A stretch of 64,000 nucleotides of DNA from Erinaceus europaeus (GCF_950295315.1 NW_026647338.1:1-64000); one strand, 5' to 3'. Shown: positions 20,277 through 35,004, counted from the first letter of the stretch. Notes: generated by a model from the sequence alone, not told the origin. Translations and numbers: made by a program.

Positions 20277-22770
20277 TGAGGGAGGGAGAGAGAGAGAGAA
20301 CAACAGAATCACTGTGGCACAGGTGATTTTGTGCAAAACACTTGGCACATTCTGATTTACAGCTCAATATTGACACCAGGGCAGCTCTCCTTGGCCCTTG
20401 GTCACTTTTCTTCTTTTCAGATGTAAAGACACTGAAGAGGGAGAGGTTTTTGCCCTGAGGCTTGCACTGGGAACTAGCAGCTGCCCTGTTTGTGTTGCCA
20501 GACTAGGAAACCTGTGGTGCCTGTCCATGTGGAGAGTCTCCTGGATGAGTTCCTTCTCGAGCCTTTTTCGCTCGGTCCCGTTGGAGCTGCATATAGCTAA
20601 TGATTTGGAGATTTTATTCCTTTGGACAATTGTTTTCCTGATGCAAAGTTTCTCTCCAGGTTTTAGCAACCAATTGTGTGAATGTCACATCGAATCCATT
20701 GTAGAAAATGACTACATCAGTGTCTCTCTCTCTCTTTCTCTCTCTCTATCTCTCTCTCTATATATATATATGTATGTAACATGTAGAGGTCTGAAAATAT
20801 TTTTTAGCTAGAGACCTGCACAGCTCTGGATTAGGGTAGCAATGTGGATACACCTGGCCCTTCTGAGCCACAGTCATGAGAGACATCTCACAGAGCCATA
20901 TCGTATATCACTCTACAAATCTCTCTCAGCACAAACTACCACTGCCAAATCATCTACTTCCCTCTTGCTCCTTTTGTCCACCGAGTCTTATCCCAAAACT
21001 GTAAATCAAAGAAGAAATAGACATAGTGCAGTTCCCTGCACACAGGACAGGCTGAGGCTGGACCAGGGAGATGCAATACGCCAGCCTGCATCTTGGCTGG
21101 AGGATCACTATGCTTACTTCGAATTTGGAGAGGCGAGGGCAGTTTTGGAGAGTGGGCTGCCGGCCAAGGGTTGCTTCTCAGAGTGGCTAAGACCTAGATG
21201 TTCTAAGTGTTACCTTTCCTCACAAACATAAAATAGCAATGCCACTTGTAAGAAGTATGCATGGGCATGGAGGGTTTGTCTTCAGTGCTCTGGCACTGAT
21301 CAACACAGGGCCAGAATTTCAGTCCTTGTCTGTCTCTGTCATTCTGTCTCTCTGACTGTCTCTACGTGCCTTCTTCACTGGGCCCTTACTGGAAGTCAGT
21401 GCATGCATCGTGAACTCAGCCTTCCTGGTGTTGAAATTTTCCTTTCTTTGCCCTTTGGATTATTTAGTCTCCTGCACATGGTGTAGTACAGAGGGGAACT
21501 GCGGAGACAGCGTTGCTGCTGCAGGTTCCAGGCATATGTCCATCTCCAGCTGCAGCTGTCCAGGCCCTCTGTGCTTGACTGCCATTCTCCAGGGCCCTGA
21601 GGCTGACACTCAGCCTCAATGCAGCCCTCCTCACCTTCCTGCACAGCATCCTTGTCCTTATTCCATGAGAGCCCCGGTCAAGGGAAGTGAAACTCGATCC
21701 CCCTGGCACACACACTGTGCTTTCCCTCTATTAAGCCAAATGGAAAGGATCTGTGGTACTGATGGCCACACCAGTGTCCAGATTTCCCATGCAAAACGGA
21801 AGCTTCCAGTGTTCAGAAAGAGGGTGTTTTGATGACTGTGAAATGTCTTTTCTAAGTGCCTCATGGTGTTTCAAATCCCTTTGAAACCTGAAGTTCTTTC
21901 TTGTATCTAGGGAATATTTTCACCACTGGCCAGAAGGGCCGCCCAACTAGGAGCACAGCTATCCAGGGGTCAGGAGGTCTTCCAGCCTGCTAGCTCCTGG
22001 AGGGATTCCTGAGTATGTCCTCAGGGCCCAAGTGTAAAAGGTGTTTCCAATTGCCTTGATTAGCAGCAGCCAGGCCCTCAGGTGAGGGGCGGGGCTGTGA
22101 TCTTGACTGGAAGCCCCTAATTTGGCCAATGGAGGCATCCATCTTTTTTTGTCTGTCCATAGCAAGGGCCCGGGGAGTTTGTGCTTCCTGCAAACAGAGC
22201 GACATTGTATGGGACACTCATGCAAGCCTACTTCTGGGAATCTCTCTGAGTGTGATGTGTGGACACCAGGAAGCATGAGCAGGGATGTGAGGCCACAGGA
22301 GCAATTGCCTTAGCCGGACCCAAAGGGTAGGTGTAAGGGGCCGGGTTCATCCACTATTGTTTGGTTCAACACACTTCCCATCTATGTGGAAACACAGCCC
22401 TTTCTGGGTACTTTCTGGGCTTGTAATCTGCTGCCCTGAGCAGTGGACTGAGAGCCTGGAGGCTGAGTAGGCAGCCAAACGTGACTGGACAGGCTCAAGC
22501 CCCTGAATTCTGAGGGGTGCCCCAGCTTCCCCCATTGGCAGTGTTTGGATCATAGTGAGGCATGGCATTGATTCGGAACTCAGGAGAGTGAGACATGAGA
22601 GTCCCTTTGCATATGCATTCTTGCTTAGCCACAATCTGGGCTAGCTGGCTTGCCCTGACCAGATAGGTTCTCTGTACATAAGTTGCAGGAGAGGCTGGCT
22701 CCCTTGCCACCCATGCTCTGAGACTACTACAGGTGATCTCTGAGCACACACAGACACACACAAACAGACA

Positions 22771-22803
<33 letters not shown>

Positions 22804-22827
22804 TACTGTCAGGTTGGTAGTAGAGCC

Positions 22828-25810
22828 TATGGTGAAGGCTGGGGCTGTCTGGGGTCTGTGGGCATGAGAGCTGCTGCCTTACAATCTCTACAAGCCAGGT
22901 TTGAACCTGTCATCAATGAACACAGTGTAGGAGGTTTTTGAATTCTGGTCTCTTTCCAACTCATCTATTTCTCTTCTCGCCTTCTCTATCTCTAACTCTC
23001 ACATGCTCTCACACACTCTGTCTTCACTCATTAATATTTTACTTAGATTCTTATTTTACTGACAGGCCCAGATAGACAAAGAGAGTTACCAGAGCACTGC
23101 TGAGCTCTGGCTTGTTGTGTTGGCGATTTCACCTAGGCTACTGGAGCCTCAGTTTGTAAGTCTTTCTGACACAAGCCATATTCTGTCTCCTCATTTCCAT
23201 GCCAGTATCACTCAGAGTTTATAATAAAGATATACATACATGTATATATGTACATATAGATTTATATATCTGTCATTTTTAGAATGTTCGACCTATGTAT
23301 TTGACCTTCTTTCAGAATTACCACATTTATAACAGCCTAGTTTTTCTGAAATAATTGGCCATATAGTTGGAGCAGGATTCAATACAATTATAAATAATAG
23401 AACCTTCCAGTAGCATTTCTAATCGTGTTTCTATTAGCATCCTTATTGTAATTATCATGGCCCAGATCTTCCCTCCTTTTTCTAGTGTAAGCTTCAATAC
23501 GTATGTGTTTGTTTTCTTTCTCCGGAAATCTTAATGTCCCTGGACCCTGAAGTGTTAGGGAATTTTTGAAGCAGCCCTCTGTTTCTCAGCAGATGGTTTC
23601 TATGTTTCTGCTGTCATCAGGTCTTCTTGTGGTTTTTGTCTTTATTTATTTTTATTGTTTCAAGTCCTCCTAGATCATCCCCATTTATTTGCATATTTAT
23701 TTATTTAGTCAGGTATCACATGTGGCATCATTTCTTCTGCTTGAGAGATTTTCTCTTATAACTGAAGGGAACTTTTGATGCACAATACATTTCCTGGGGC
23801 AAATACTACACACATATGGTGAAGGCTTGGGTTGTCTGGGGTCTGTGGGCATTAGAGCTGCTGCGTGACAATCTCTACAACCCAGGTTTGAACCTGTCAT
23901 GAATGAACACAGCCTAGGGGGTTTTTGACTTCTGGTCTATTTCCAACTCTTCTATTTCTCTTCTCGCCATCTCTGTCTCTGACTCTCACAGGCTCTCTCT
24001 CACTCTGTCTGAACTCAGGAATATTTTACTTATATCCTTATTTTATTGACAGGCCCAGATATACAAAGAGAGTGGCCAGAGCACTGCTGAGCTCTGGCTG
24101 GTTTTTGTTTGTGATTTCACCTAGGCTACTGGAGCCTCTGATTGGTAAGTCTCTCTGACTTAAGCCATATTCTGTCTCCTCATATCCATGGCAGTATCTC
24201 TCAGACTTTATAATAAAGATATACATCCATATACATATATAAATATACATATATATCTCTGTCATTTTTAGAATTGTCAACCTATGTAATTGATCTTAAT
24301 CAGAATTCACACATTTACAACAGGTTCCTTTTTCCCTACTAATTGGCCACATAGTTGGAGCAGGATTCAATACAATTATAAATAATAGAACCTTCCAGTA
24401 GCATTTCTAATAGCATTTCTATCAGCATCCTTATTTTAATTATCATAGTACAGAACTTGCCTCCTTTCTCTAGTGTAAGCTTCAATACATATGAGTTTCT
24501 TTTCATTCTCCCGAAATCTTAATTTCCCTGGACTCTGAAGGGTCTCGGAACTTTTGAAGCAGCCCTTGATTCTCAGCAGATGGTTTCTATGTTTCTGCTG
24601 TCATCAGGTCTTCTTGTGCTTTTTGTTTTTATTTTTCATTTGTTTCAAATCCTCCTAGATAACCCCCATTTACTTGCATATTTATTTATTTATTTATTTA
24701 TTTGGTTCTATATTACATGAGGGGTCCATTCTTCTGCTTGATAGATTTTTCTCTTATAATTGAAGGGAAGTTTACACTCACAATACATATCCTGTCGTAA
24801 ATACTACACACATATGGTGAAGGCTGGGGTTGTCTGGGGTCTGTGGACAGGAGACTGATGCCTTACAATCTCGACAACCCAGGTTTGAACCTGTCATGTA
24901 TGAACACAGAGTGGGAGCTTTTGGACTTCTGGTCTCTTTCCAACTCTTCTATTTCTCTTCTTGCCTTCTCTGTCTCTGACTCTCACAGGCTCTCACTCAC
25001 TCTGTCTGCACTCATTAATATTTTACTTTTATATTATTTGACTGACAGGCCCAGATATACAAAGCGAGTCACCAGGCCCCGGCTGAGCTCTGGATTGTGT
25101 TGTTGGCGATTTCACCTAGGTTTCTGGAGCCTCAGCTTTGTAAGTCTCTCGGGCACAAGCCATACTCTGTCTCCTCATAGCCATGCCAGTATCCCTCATA
25201 GTTGATAATAAAGATACACATACATATATGTACATATACATATATATATATATATATATATATCAGACATTTTTAGAATTGTTGACCTTTTTATTTGATC
25301 TGAATGCAGAATTACCGCATTTATAATAGCCTCCTTATTCATAAATAATTGGTCACATAGTTGGAGCAGGATTCACTACAATTATAAATTATAAACTTTC
25401 CAGGAGCATTTCCAATAGCCTTTCTATCAGTATCCTTATTGTAATTATCATAGCACAGAACTTGCCTCCATTTTCTAGTGTAAGCTTCAAATCGTATGCG
25501 TTTCTTTTCATTCTGAGAATTCGTAATTTGCCTGGACCCTGTGTGTCAGGGAATTTTTGAAGCAGCCCTCTATTTCTCAGCAGACGTTTTCTATATTTCT
25601 GCTGTCATCAGGTCTTCCTGTGGTGTTTGTTTTTATTTTTTATTTTTTTCAAATCCTCTTAGATCATTCCCATTTATTTGCATATTTATTTATTTATTTA
25701 TTTCGTCCGATATCACATGAGGGGTCATTTCTTCTGCCTGAGAGATTTTCTCTTATAATTGAAGGGAACTTTTGACACACAATACATTTCCTTTTGCAGA
25801 TACTACACAC
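22828..25810 (+). repeat. Unit 4 subrepeat array A-B-C
   Basis: Copies start at 22828, 23815 and 24813. In B the octamer reads ACTTGCAT rather than ATTTGCAT, a change shared with units 5-9 and with the hybrid copy of unit 3. Confidence 0.92.
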
Positions 25811-26420
25811 TACTACAACTGCTACTGCACTGTTTTTGACAGTGACATCCAATGCACAATGGATTAGTATTGCATGGCTCTAGAGAATGTTCACTATTTA
25901 ACCTACAATGTTTTTAACCTCACAAATATTTATTCTGTTCTTTCTTGGGGGATGAATGGTTTACAGTCAACAGTTCCATATAATAGTGGGCACGGGGGGG
26001 TAATTTTTCCCACTACCCCTGTATTTCTGTACATCCTTTGTAACTTTCTTATTGAGGAGAAGCAAACAGTCATAAATTGAGAGAGCAGGGCCCAAGCAGG
26101 AAGAGAGACAGAGAGACATCTGCAGCTCTGATTTGTCACTAGCCCAACTTTTCCCTAGCTGGGTAAGTGTGACCAGGGGCTCAAAACAGGGTCCTGGGAT
26201 TCCACATAGTTCCCTGGCAGCTCCACCAGCTGTTCCTCCAACCCATGCTCCCTTCGTTGTCCATGTAACTGTCGATCTGCTCTAGGCATTTCTCACCTTC
26301 ATATGCCAGAAACTTAACACTTCTCCCTTCCACCCATGAAACTTTGACCTTTTGCTAGGGTGCAAAACAGCAACTCCAATTCAAGTTATTTTCGGGACAA
26401 GTGTGTACGTCTCTGTGGGA

Positions 26421-26460
<40 letters not shown>

Positions 26461-26738
26461 GTGTGCATAAGTGTGTTTCAGTTAAGATTACCGCTGTTGT
26501 TTCTTTATTCCTGACACAGGGACTTAGGAACTGGGTTGTGTTATGACAAAGGAAGTTTCCACTGCACAAGTGGTTTTTCAAGTATGAATTGGCACATTGG
26601 ATTGTGGACTCTGTTGTGCATTCTCCCAGGTGGTCCTCAGATGGGTTCTTTCCTTTGCTATTCCCATGCTGTGTGTAATTTTCTGGGTAGACTCAAAGAG
26701 GAGTGGCATGGGGAGCTCAGCTGCATTCTGCTGTATGT

Positions 26739-27000
26739 CCACAAGGTGGCGGCAAAGACCATAGTTGAGTGTAGTGATTCTGTGGAATGAGGAGAACTCT
26801 AGGAATTGTGGCCCGTGGACAGCAGGGTTGAAATTGACGTAGAGTGCCCTAGACATCTGTTCTTTCCTGTGGGGTGGGGGGATCCCCCATTTGGCTTTGC
26901 AAGTGGAAGGGGTTTCTCTCTTTGCCTGGGATGACTCTACTGGGAGCTTGTGAATCCCTGTGCTCAGCTGCATTCTGCTGGGTGTCCACAAGAGGGCAGC
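26739..27000 (+). promoter_or_regulatory. Unit 4 CTCF-like pair
   Basis: Motifs at 26739-26753 and 26986-27000, unchanged. Confidence 0.68.
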
Positions 27001-27201
27001 ACCAGGGCGGGACTAAGGCTCCATGGGGCAAGTGCCCTGAGGCACTGGGCTAGGAGAGTGGCGACAGTGTTTCTGGGTGTGCCCCAAGAGCATGGCCAGC
27101 CTAGCGCAGGCAGGCAGTGTCCTAAGGACGGGCCCAGACAGGAGCTGTGGGGGTCGTGTTTGCAGAAACAGGGCCTTCAGAGGATGGCAGAAAGTCCCCG
27201 G

Positions 27202-27939
27202 GGGCGGGCCTCAGAGCCCGTGCCCAATGAGCCTGAGGGGAGGGCCCAGTGGGTATTCATAGAGACAGCTGGCCTATCAGAGAGGAGGAACGTCACCCTC
27301 AGGGGCGTGAAGCAAGAACTGGCCAATGAGAACAGAGGAGGAGTTGCGTGGGCGGGCCTCAGAGAGCAGCCCACCAATGAGAGCCTGGGTGCTGGCTCTG
27401 GGTGGGCTTACCCCTGGAGGTCAGCCAATCAGGGTCCAGCGGAAGTGCCTGGGGGGCGGGCCCTCGGGAGGCTGTCCAATGAGCGCCTGGGGCGGGCCTC
27501 GTGGGCGGAGCCCAGGAGGCTGGCCAATCATGGGGCAAGGGCGGTGACCTTCCTGGGCGTGCCTTAGGAACTGGCTTATCAGAGGGCGCCCCTCAGACAG
27601 CAGCCCGCCAATGGGAGCCAAGAGAAGGCTGGCTGGGGGCGTGTCCCTGGGACACCAGGCCAATCAGAGTCGAGCGGAAGTGGCTGGTGGGCGGGCCTTC
27701 CGGAGGCTGCCCAATCAGCGTGCTGCAGGGCCGTGTGGGCGGTGCTCAAGGCCGCTGGCCAATCACTGACTAGGGGCCCAGACCCTCCTGGGCGTGTCCA
27801 AGCACACTGGCCAATGAGATTGCTGGTGGGGTTCTGGGCGTGGCCTAGGCCTCTGGCCTATCAGAGCCTGGCTGGCGCCCTGTGGGCGGGCCTTCTGAAG
27901 GAATCCCGCCAATGGGAGCTCAGAGCTGGCCTTAAAAGG
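27202..27939 (+). promoter_or_regulatory. Unit 4 CCAAT/GC array and CArG/TATA-like box
   Basis: Twelve intact CCAAT boxes. The second reads CCTAT near 27273, the same state as the two decayed modules of every unit. GTGGGCTTACC replaces GTGGGCGTACC near 27401-27411, removing one CpG. The CArG/TATA-like element is at 27930-27939. Confidence 0.78.
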
Positions 27940-28049
27940 CTGGGCGTGCTTCCAGGAAATGCGAAGCAGGGTTCAGCCCAGGGCCCTGCCTTGCAGAAGC
28001 TGTCCAGTGTGCATGTGTATAACTCCATTTGTGCCTGTGCCTCTGTGGA

Positions 28050-28089
<40 letters not shown>

Positions 28090-30591
28090 TGAGGGAGGGA
28101 GAGAGAGAGAGAACAACAGAATCACTGTGGCACAGGTGATTTTGTGCAAAACACTTGGCACATTCTGATTTACAGCTCAATATTGACACCAGGGCAGCTC
28201 TCCTTGGCCCTTGGTCACTTTTCTTCTTTTCAGATGTAAAGACACTGAAGAAGGAGAGGTTTTTGCCCTGAGACTTGCACTGGGAACTAGCAGCTGCCCT
28301 GTTTGTGTTGCCAGACTAGGAAACCTGTGGTGCCTGTCCATGTGGAGAGTCTCCTGGATGAGTTCCTTCTCGAGCCTTTTTCGCTCGGTCCCGTTGGAGC
28401 TGCATATAGCTAATGATTTGGAGATTTTATTCCTTTGGACAATTCTTTTCCTGATGCAAAGTTTCTCGCCAGGTTTTAGCAACCAATTGTGTGAATGTCA
28501 CATCGAATCCATTGTAGAAAATGACTACATCAGTGTCTCTCTCTCTCTTTCTCTCTCTCTCTCTATCTCTCTCTCTCTATATATATATGTATGTAACATG
28601 TAGAGGTCTGAAAATATTTTTTAGCTAGAGACCTGCACAGCTCTGGATTAGGGTAGCAATGTGGATACACCTGGCCCTTCTGAGCCACAGTCATGAGAGA
28701 CATCGCACAGAGCCATATCGTATATCACTCTACAAATCTCTCTCAGCACAAACTACCACTGCCAAATCATCTACTTCCCTCTTGCTCTTTTTGTCCACCG
28801 AGTCTTATCCCAAAACTGTAAATCAAAGAAGAAATAGACATAGTGCAGTTCCCTGCACACAGGACAGGCTGAGGCTGGACCAGGGAGATGCAATACGCCA
28901 GCCTGCATCTTGGCTGGAGCATCACTATGCTTACTTCGAATTTGGAGAGGCGAGGGCAGTTTTGGAGAGTGGGCTGCCGGCCAAGGGTTGCTTCTCAGAG
29001 TGGCTAAGACCTAGATGTTCTAAGTGTTACCTTTCCTCACAAACATAAAATAGCAATGCCACTTGTAAGAAGTATGCATGGGCATGGAGGGTTTGTCTTC
29101 AGTGCTCTGGCACTGATCAACACAGGGCCAGAATTTCAGTCCTTGTCTGTCTCTGTCATTCTGTCTCTCTGACTGTCTCTACGTGCCTTCTTCACTGGGC
29201 CCTTACTGGAAGTCAGTGCATGCATCGTGAACTCAGCCTTCCTGGTGTTGAAATTTTCCTTTCTTTGCCCTTTGGATTATTTAGTCTCCTGCACATGGTG
29301 TAGTACAGAGGGGAACTGCGGAGACAGCGTTGCTGCTGCAGGTTCCAGGCATATGTCCATCTCCAGCTGCAGCTGTCCAGGCCCTCTGTGCTTGACTGCC
29401 ATTCTCCAGGGCCCTGAGGCTGACACTCAGCCTCAATGCAGCCCTCCTCACCTTCCTGCACAGCATCCTTGTCCTTATTCCATGAGAGCCCCGGTCAAGG
29501 GAAGTGAAACTCGATCCCCCTGGCACACACACTGTGCTTTCCCTCTATTAAGCCAAATGGAAAGGATCTGTGGTACTGATGGCCACACCAGTGTCCAGAT
29601 TTCCCATGCAAAACGGAAGCTTCCAGTGTTCAGAAAGAGGGTGTTTTGATGACTGTGAAATGTCTTTTCTAAGTGCCTCATGGTGTTTCAAATCCCTTTG
29701 AAACCTGAAGTTCTTTCTTGTATCTAGGGAATATTTTCACCACTGGCCAGAAGGGCAGCCCAACTAGGAGCACAGCTATCCAGGGGTCAGGAGGTCTTCC
29801 AGCCTGCTAGCTCCTGGAGGGATTCCTGAGTATGTCCTCAGGGCCCAAGTGTAAAAGGTGTTTCCAATTGCCTTGATTAGCAGCAGCCAGGCCCTCAGGT
29901 GAGGGGCGGGGCTGTGATCTTGACTGGAAGCCCCTAATTTGGCCAATGGAGGCATCCATCTTTTTTTGTCTGTCCATAGCAAGGGCCCGGGGAGTTTGTG
30001 CTTCCTGCAAACAGAGCGACATTGTATGGGACACTCATGCAAGCCTACTTCTGGGAATCTCTCTGAGTGTGATGTGTGGACACCAGGAAGCATGAGCAGG
30101 GATGTGAGGCCACAGGAGCAATTGCCTTAGCCGGACCCAAAGGGTAGGTGTAAGGTGCCGGGTTCATCCACTATTGTTTGGTTCAACACACTTCCCATCT
30201 ATGTGGAAACACAGCCCTTTCTGGGTACTTTCTGGGCTTGTAATCTGCTGCCCTGAGCAGTGGACTGAGAGCCTGGAGGCTGAGTAGGCAGCCAAACGTG
30301 ACTGGACAGGCTCAAGCCCCTGAATTCTGAGGGGTGCCCCAGCTTCCCCCATTGGCAGTGTTTGGATCATAGTGAGGCATGGCATTGATTCGGAACTCAG
30401 GAGAGTGAGACATGAGAGTCCCTTTGCATATGCATTCTTGCTTAGCCACAATCTGGGCTAGCTGGCTTGCCCTGACCAGATAGGTTCTCTGTACATAAGT
30501 TGCAGGAGAGGCTGGCTCCCTTGCCACCCATGCTCTGAGACTACTACAGGTGATCTCTGAGCACACACAGACACACACAAACAGACAGACA

Positions 30592-30632
<41 letters not shown>

Positions 30633-30656
30633 TACTGTCAGGTTGGTAGTAGAGCC

Positions 30657-33612
30657 TATGGTGAAGGCTGGGGCTGTCTGGGGTCTGTGGGCATGAGAGC
30701 TGCTGCCTTACAATCTCTACAAGCCAGGTTTGAACCTGTCATCAATGAACACAGTGTAGGAGGTTTTTGAATTCTGGTCTCTTTCCAACTCATCTATTTC
30801 TCTTCTCGCCTTCTCTATCTCTAACTCTCACACACTCTGTCTTCACTCATTAATATTTTACTTAGATTCTTATTTTACTGACAGGCCCAGATAGACAAAG
30901 AGAGTTACCAGAGCACTGCTGAGCTCTGGCTTGTTGTGTTGGCGATTTCACCTAGGCTACTGGAGCCTCAGTTTGTAAGTCTTTCTGACACAAGCCATAT
31001 TCTGTCTCCTCATTTCCATGCCAGTATCACTCAGAGTTTATAATAAAGATATACATACATGTATATATGTACATATAGATTTATATATCTGTCATTTTTA
31101 GAATGTTCGACCTATGTATTTGACCTTCTTTCAGAATTACCACATTTATAACAGCCTAGTTTTTCTGAAATAATTGGCCATATAGTTGGAGCAGGATTCA
31201 ATACAATTATAAATAATAGAACCTTCCAGTAGCATTTCTAATCGTGTTTCTATTAGCATCCTTATTGTAATTATCATGGCCCAGATCTTCCCTCCTTTTT
31301 CTAGTGTAAGCTTCAATACGTATGTGTTTGTTTTCTTTCTCCGGAAATCTTAATGTCCCTGGACACTGAAGTGTTAGGGAATTTTTGAAGCAGCCCTCTG
31401 TTTCTCAGCAGATGGTTTCTATGTTTCTGCTGTCATCAGGTCTTCTTGTGGTTTTTGTCTTTATTTATTTTTATTGTTTCAAGTCCTCCTAGATCATCCC
31501 CATTTATTTGCATATTTATTTATTTAGTCAGGTATCACATGTGGCATCATTTCTTCTGCTTGAGAGATTTTCTCTTATAACTGAAGGGAACTTTTGATGC
31601 ACAATACATTTCCTGGGGCAAATACTACACACATATGGTGAAGGCTTGGGTTGTCTGGGGTCTGTGGGCATTAGAGCTGCTGCGTGACAATCTCTACAAC
31701 CCAGGTTTGAACCTGTCATGAATGAACACAGCCTAGGGGGTTTTTGACTTCTGGTCTATTTCCAACTCTTCTATTTCTCTTCTCGCCATCTCTGTCTCTG
31801 ACTCTCACAGGCTCTCTCTCACTCTGTCTGAACTCAGGAATATTTTACTTATATCCTTATTTTATTGACAGGCCCAGATATACAAAGAGAGTGGCCAGAG
31901 CACTGCTGAGCTCTGGCTGGTTTTGTTTGTGATTTCACCTAGGCTACTGGAGCCTCTGATTGGTAAGTCTCTCTGACTTAAGCCATATTCTGTCTCCTCA
32001 TATCCATGGCAGTATCTCTCAGACTTTATAATAAAGATATACATCCATATACATATATATCTCTGTCATTTTTAGAATTGTCAACCTATGTAATTGATCT
32101 TAATCAGAATTCACACATTTACAACAGGTTCCTTTTTCCCTACTAATTGGCCACATAGTTGGAGCAGGATTCAATACAATTATAAATAATAGAACCTTCC
32201 AGTAGCATTTCTAATAGCATTTCTATCAGCATCCTTATTTTAATTATCATAGTACAGAACTTGCCTCCTTTCTCTAGTGTAAGCTTCAATACATATGAGT
32301 TTCTTTTCATTCTCCCGAAATCTTAATTTCCCTGGACTCTGAAGGGTCTCGGAACTTTTGAAGCAGCCCTTGATTCTCAGCAGATGGTTTCTATGTTTCT
32401 GCTGTCATCAGGTCTTCTTGTGCTTTTTGTTTTTATTTTTCATTTGTTTCAAATCCTCCTAGATAACCCCCATTTACTTGCATATTTATTTATTTATTTA
32501 TTTATTTATTTGGTTCTATATTACATGAGGGGTCCATTCTTCTGCTTGATAGATTTTTCTCTTATAATTGAAGGGAAGTTTACACTCACAATACATATCC
32601 TGTCGTAAATACTACACACATATGGTGAAGGCTGGGGTTGTCTGGGGTCTGTGGACAGGAGACTGATGCCTTACAATCTCGACAACCCAGGTTTGAACCT
32701 GTCATGTATGAACACAGAGTGGGAGCTTTTGGACTTCTGGTCTCTTTCCAACTCTTCTATTTCTCTTCTTGCCTTCTCTGTCTCTGACTCTCACAGGCTC
32801 TCACTCACTCTGTCTGCACTCATTAATATTTTACTTTTATATTATTTGACTGACAGGCCCAGATATACAAAGCGAGTCACCAGGCCCCGGCTGAGCTCTG
32901 GATTGTGTTGTTGGCGATTTCACCTAGGTTTCTGGAACCTCAGCTTTGTAAGTCTCTCTGGCACAAGCCATACTCTGTCTCCTCATAGCCATGCCAGTAT
33001 CCCTCATAGTTGATAATAAAGATACACATACATATATGTACATATACATATATATATATATATATCAGACATTTTTAGAATTGTTGACCTTTTTATTTGA
33101 TCTGAATGCAGAATCACCGCATTTATAATAGCCTCCTTATTCATAAATAATTGGTCACATAGTTGGAGCAGGATTCACTACAATTATAAATTATAAACTT
33201 TCCAGGAGCATTTCCAATAGCCTTTCTATCAGTATCCTTATTGTAATTATCATAGCACAGAACTTGCCTCCATTTTCTAGTGTAAGCTTCAAATCGTATG
33301 CGTTTCTTTTCATTCTGAGAATTCGTAATTTGCCTGGACCCTGTGTGTCAGGGAATTTTTGAAGCAGCCCTCTATTTCTCAGCAGACGTTTTCTATATTT
33401 CTGCTGTCATCAGGTCTTCCTGTGGTGTTTGTTTTTATTTTTTATTTTTTTCAAATCCTCTTAGATCATTCCCATTTATTTGCATATTTACTTATTTATT
33501 TATTTCGTCCGATATCACATGAGGGGTCATTTCTTCTGCCTGAGAGATTTTCTCTTATAATTGAAGGGAACTTTTGACACACAATACATTTCCTTTTGCA
33601 GATACTACACAC
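30657..33612 (+). repeat. Unit 5 subrepeat array A-B-C
   Basis: Copies start at 30657, 31634 and 32621. B has lost a short TATAAATATACA block in its microsatellite (near 32053), as in units 7 and 8. C carries TTTACTTATT near 33490, shared only with unit 8. Confidence 0.92.
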
Positions 33613-34542
33613 TACTACAACTGCTACTGCACTGTTTTTGACAGTGACATCCAATGCACAATGGATTAGTATTGCATGGCTCTAGAGAATGTTCACTATT
33701 TAACCTACAATGTTTTTAACCTCACAAATATTTATTCTGTTCTTTCTTGGGGGATGAATGGTTTACAGTCAACAGTTCCATATAATAGTGGGCACGGGGG
33801 GGTAATTTTTCCCACTACCCCTGTATTTCTGTACATCCTTTGTAACTTTCTTATTGAGGAGAAGCAAACAGTCATAAATTGAGAGAGCAGGGCCCAAGCA
33901 GGAAGAGAGACAGAGAGACATCTGCAGCTCTGATTTGTCACTAGCCCAGCTTTTCCCTAGCTGGGTAAGTGTGACCAGGGGCTCAAAACAGGGTCCTGGG
34001 ATTCCACATAGTTCCCTGGCAGCTCCACCAGCTGTTCCTCCAACCCATGCTCCCTTCGTTGTCCATGTAACTGTCGATCTGCTCTAGGCATTTCTCACCT
34101 TCATATGCCAGAAACTTAACACTTCTCCCTTCCACCCATGAAACTTTGACCTTTTGCTAGGGTGCAAAACAGCAACTCCAATCCAAGTTATTTTCGGGAC
34201 AAGTGTGTACGTCTCTGTGGGAAGGTGTGTGTGTGTGTGTGTGTGTGTGTTTGTGTGTGTGTAAGTGTGCATAAGTGTGTTTCAGTTAAGATTACCGCTG
34301 TTGTTTCTTTATTCCTGACACAGGGACTTAGGAACTGGGTTGTGTTATGACAAAGGAAGTTTCCACTGCACAAGTGGTTTTTCAAGTATGAATTGGCACA
34401 TTGGATTGTGGACTCTGTTGTGCATTCTCCCAGGTGGTCTTCAGATGGGTTCTTTCCTTTGCTATTCCCATGCTGTGTGTAATTTTCTGGGTAGACTCAA
34501 AGAGGAGTGGCATGGGGAGCTCAGCTGCATTCTGCTGTATGT

Positions 34543-34803
34543 CCACAAGGTGGCGGCAAAGACCATAGTTGAGTGTAGTGATTCTGTGGAATGAGGAGAA
34601 CTCTAGGAATTGTGGCCCGTGGACAGCAGGGTTGAAATTGACGTAGAGTGCCCTAGACATCTGTTCTTTCCTGTGGGTGGGGGGATCCCCCATTTGGCTT
34701 TGCAAGTGGAAGGGGTTTCTCTCTTTGCCTGGGATGACTCTACTGGGAGCTTGTGAATCCCTGTGCTCAGCTGCATTCTGCTGGGTGTCCACAAGAGGGC
34801 AGC
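34543..34803 (+). promoter_or_regulatory. Unit 5 CTCF-like pair
   Basis: Motifs at 34543-34557 and 34789-34803, spaced 246 bp because of a one-G deletion between them. Confidence 0.68.
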
Positions 34804-35004
34804 ACCAGGGCGGGACTAAGGCTCCATGGGGCAAGTGCCCTGAGGCACTGGGCTAGGAGAGTGGCCACAGTGTTTCTGGGTGTGCCCCAAGAGCATGGCC
34901 AGCCTAGCGCAGGCAGGCAGTGTCCTAAGGACGGGCCCAGACAGGAGCTGTGGGGGTCGTGTTTGCAGAAACAGGGCCTTCAGAGGATGGCAGAAAGTCC
35001 CCGG

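Larger units (their letters stand above)
15649..22465 (+). repeat. Macrosatellite unit 3 (6817 bp, one subrepeat deleted)
   Basis: This unit is about 1 kb shorter than the others because it has two AT-rich subrepeats instead of three. The first is an A/B hybrid. It reads as type A through GTGTTAGGGAG (about 16737-16747) and switches to type B at CTTCTTGTGCTTTTTG (about 16807). From about 19446 onward it matches unit 5 at an offset of 15,610 bp, including microsatellite lengths. Confidence 0.95.
22466..30282 (+). repeat. Macrosatellite unit 4 (7817 bp)
   Basis: Complete unit. Its left part matches unit 6 at an offset of 15,610 bp, including the (CA)n length at 22770-22801 and an extra T in GGTTTTTGTTTG near 24100. 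Its right part groups with units 6 and 7: GGCCTATCAG replaces the second CCAAT box, CATCGCACAG occurs near 28703, and a TCTATCTC interruption sits in the TC tract. Confidence 0.95.
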
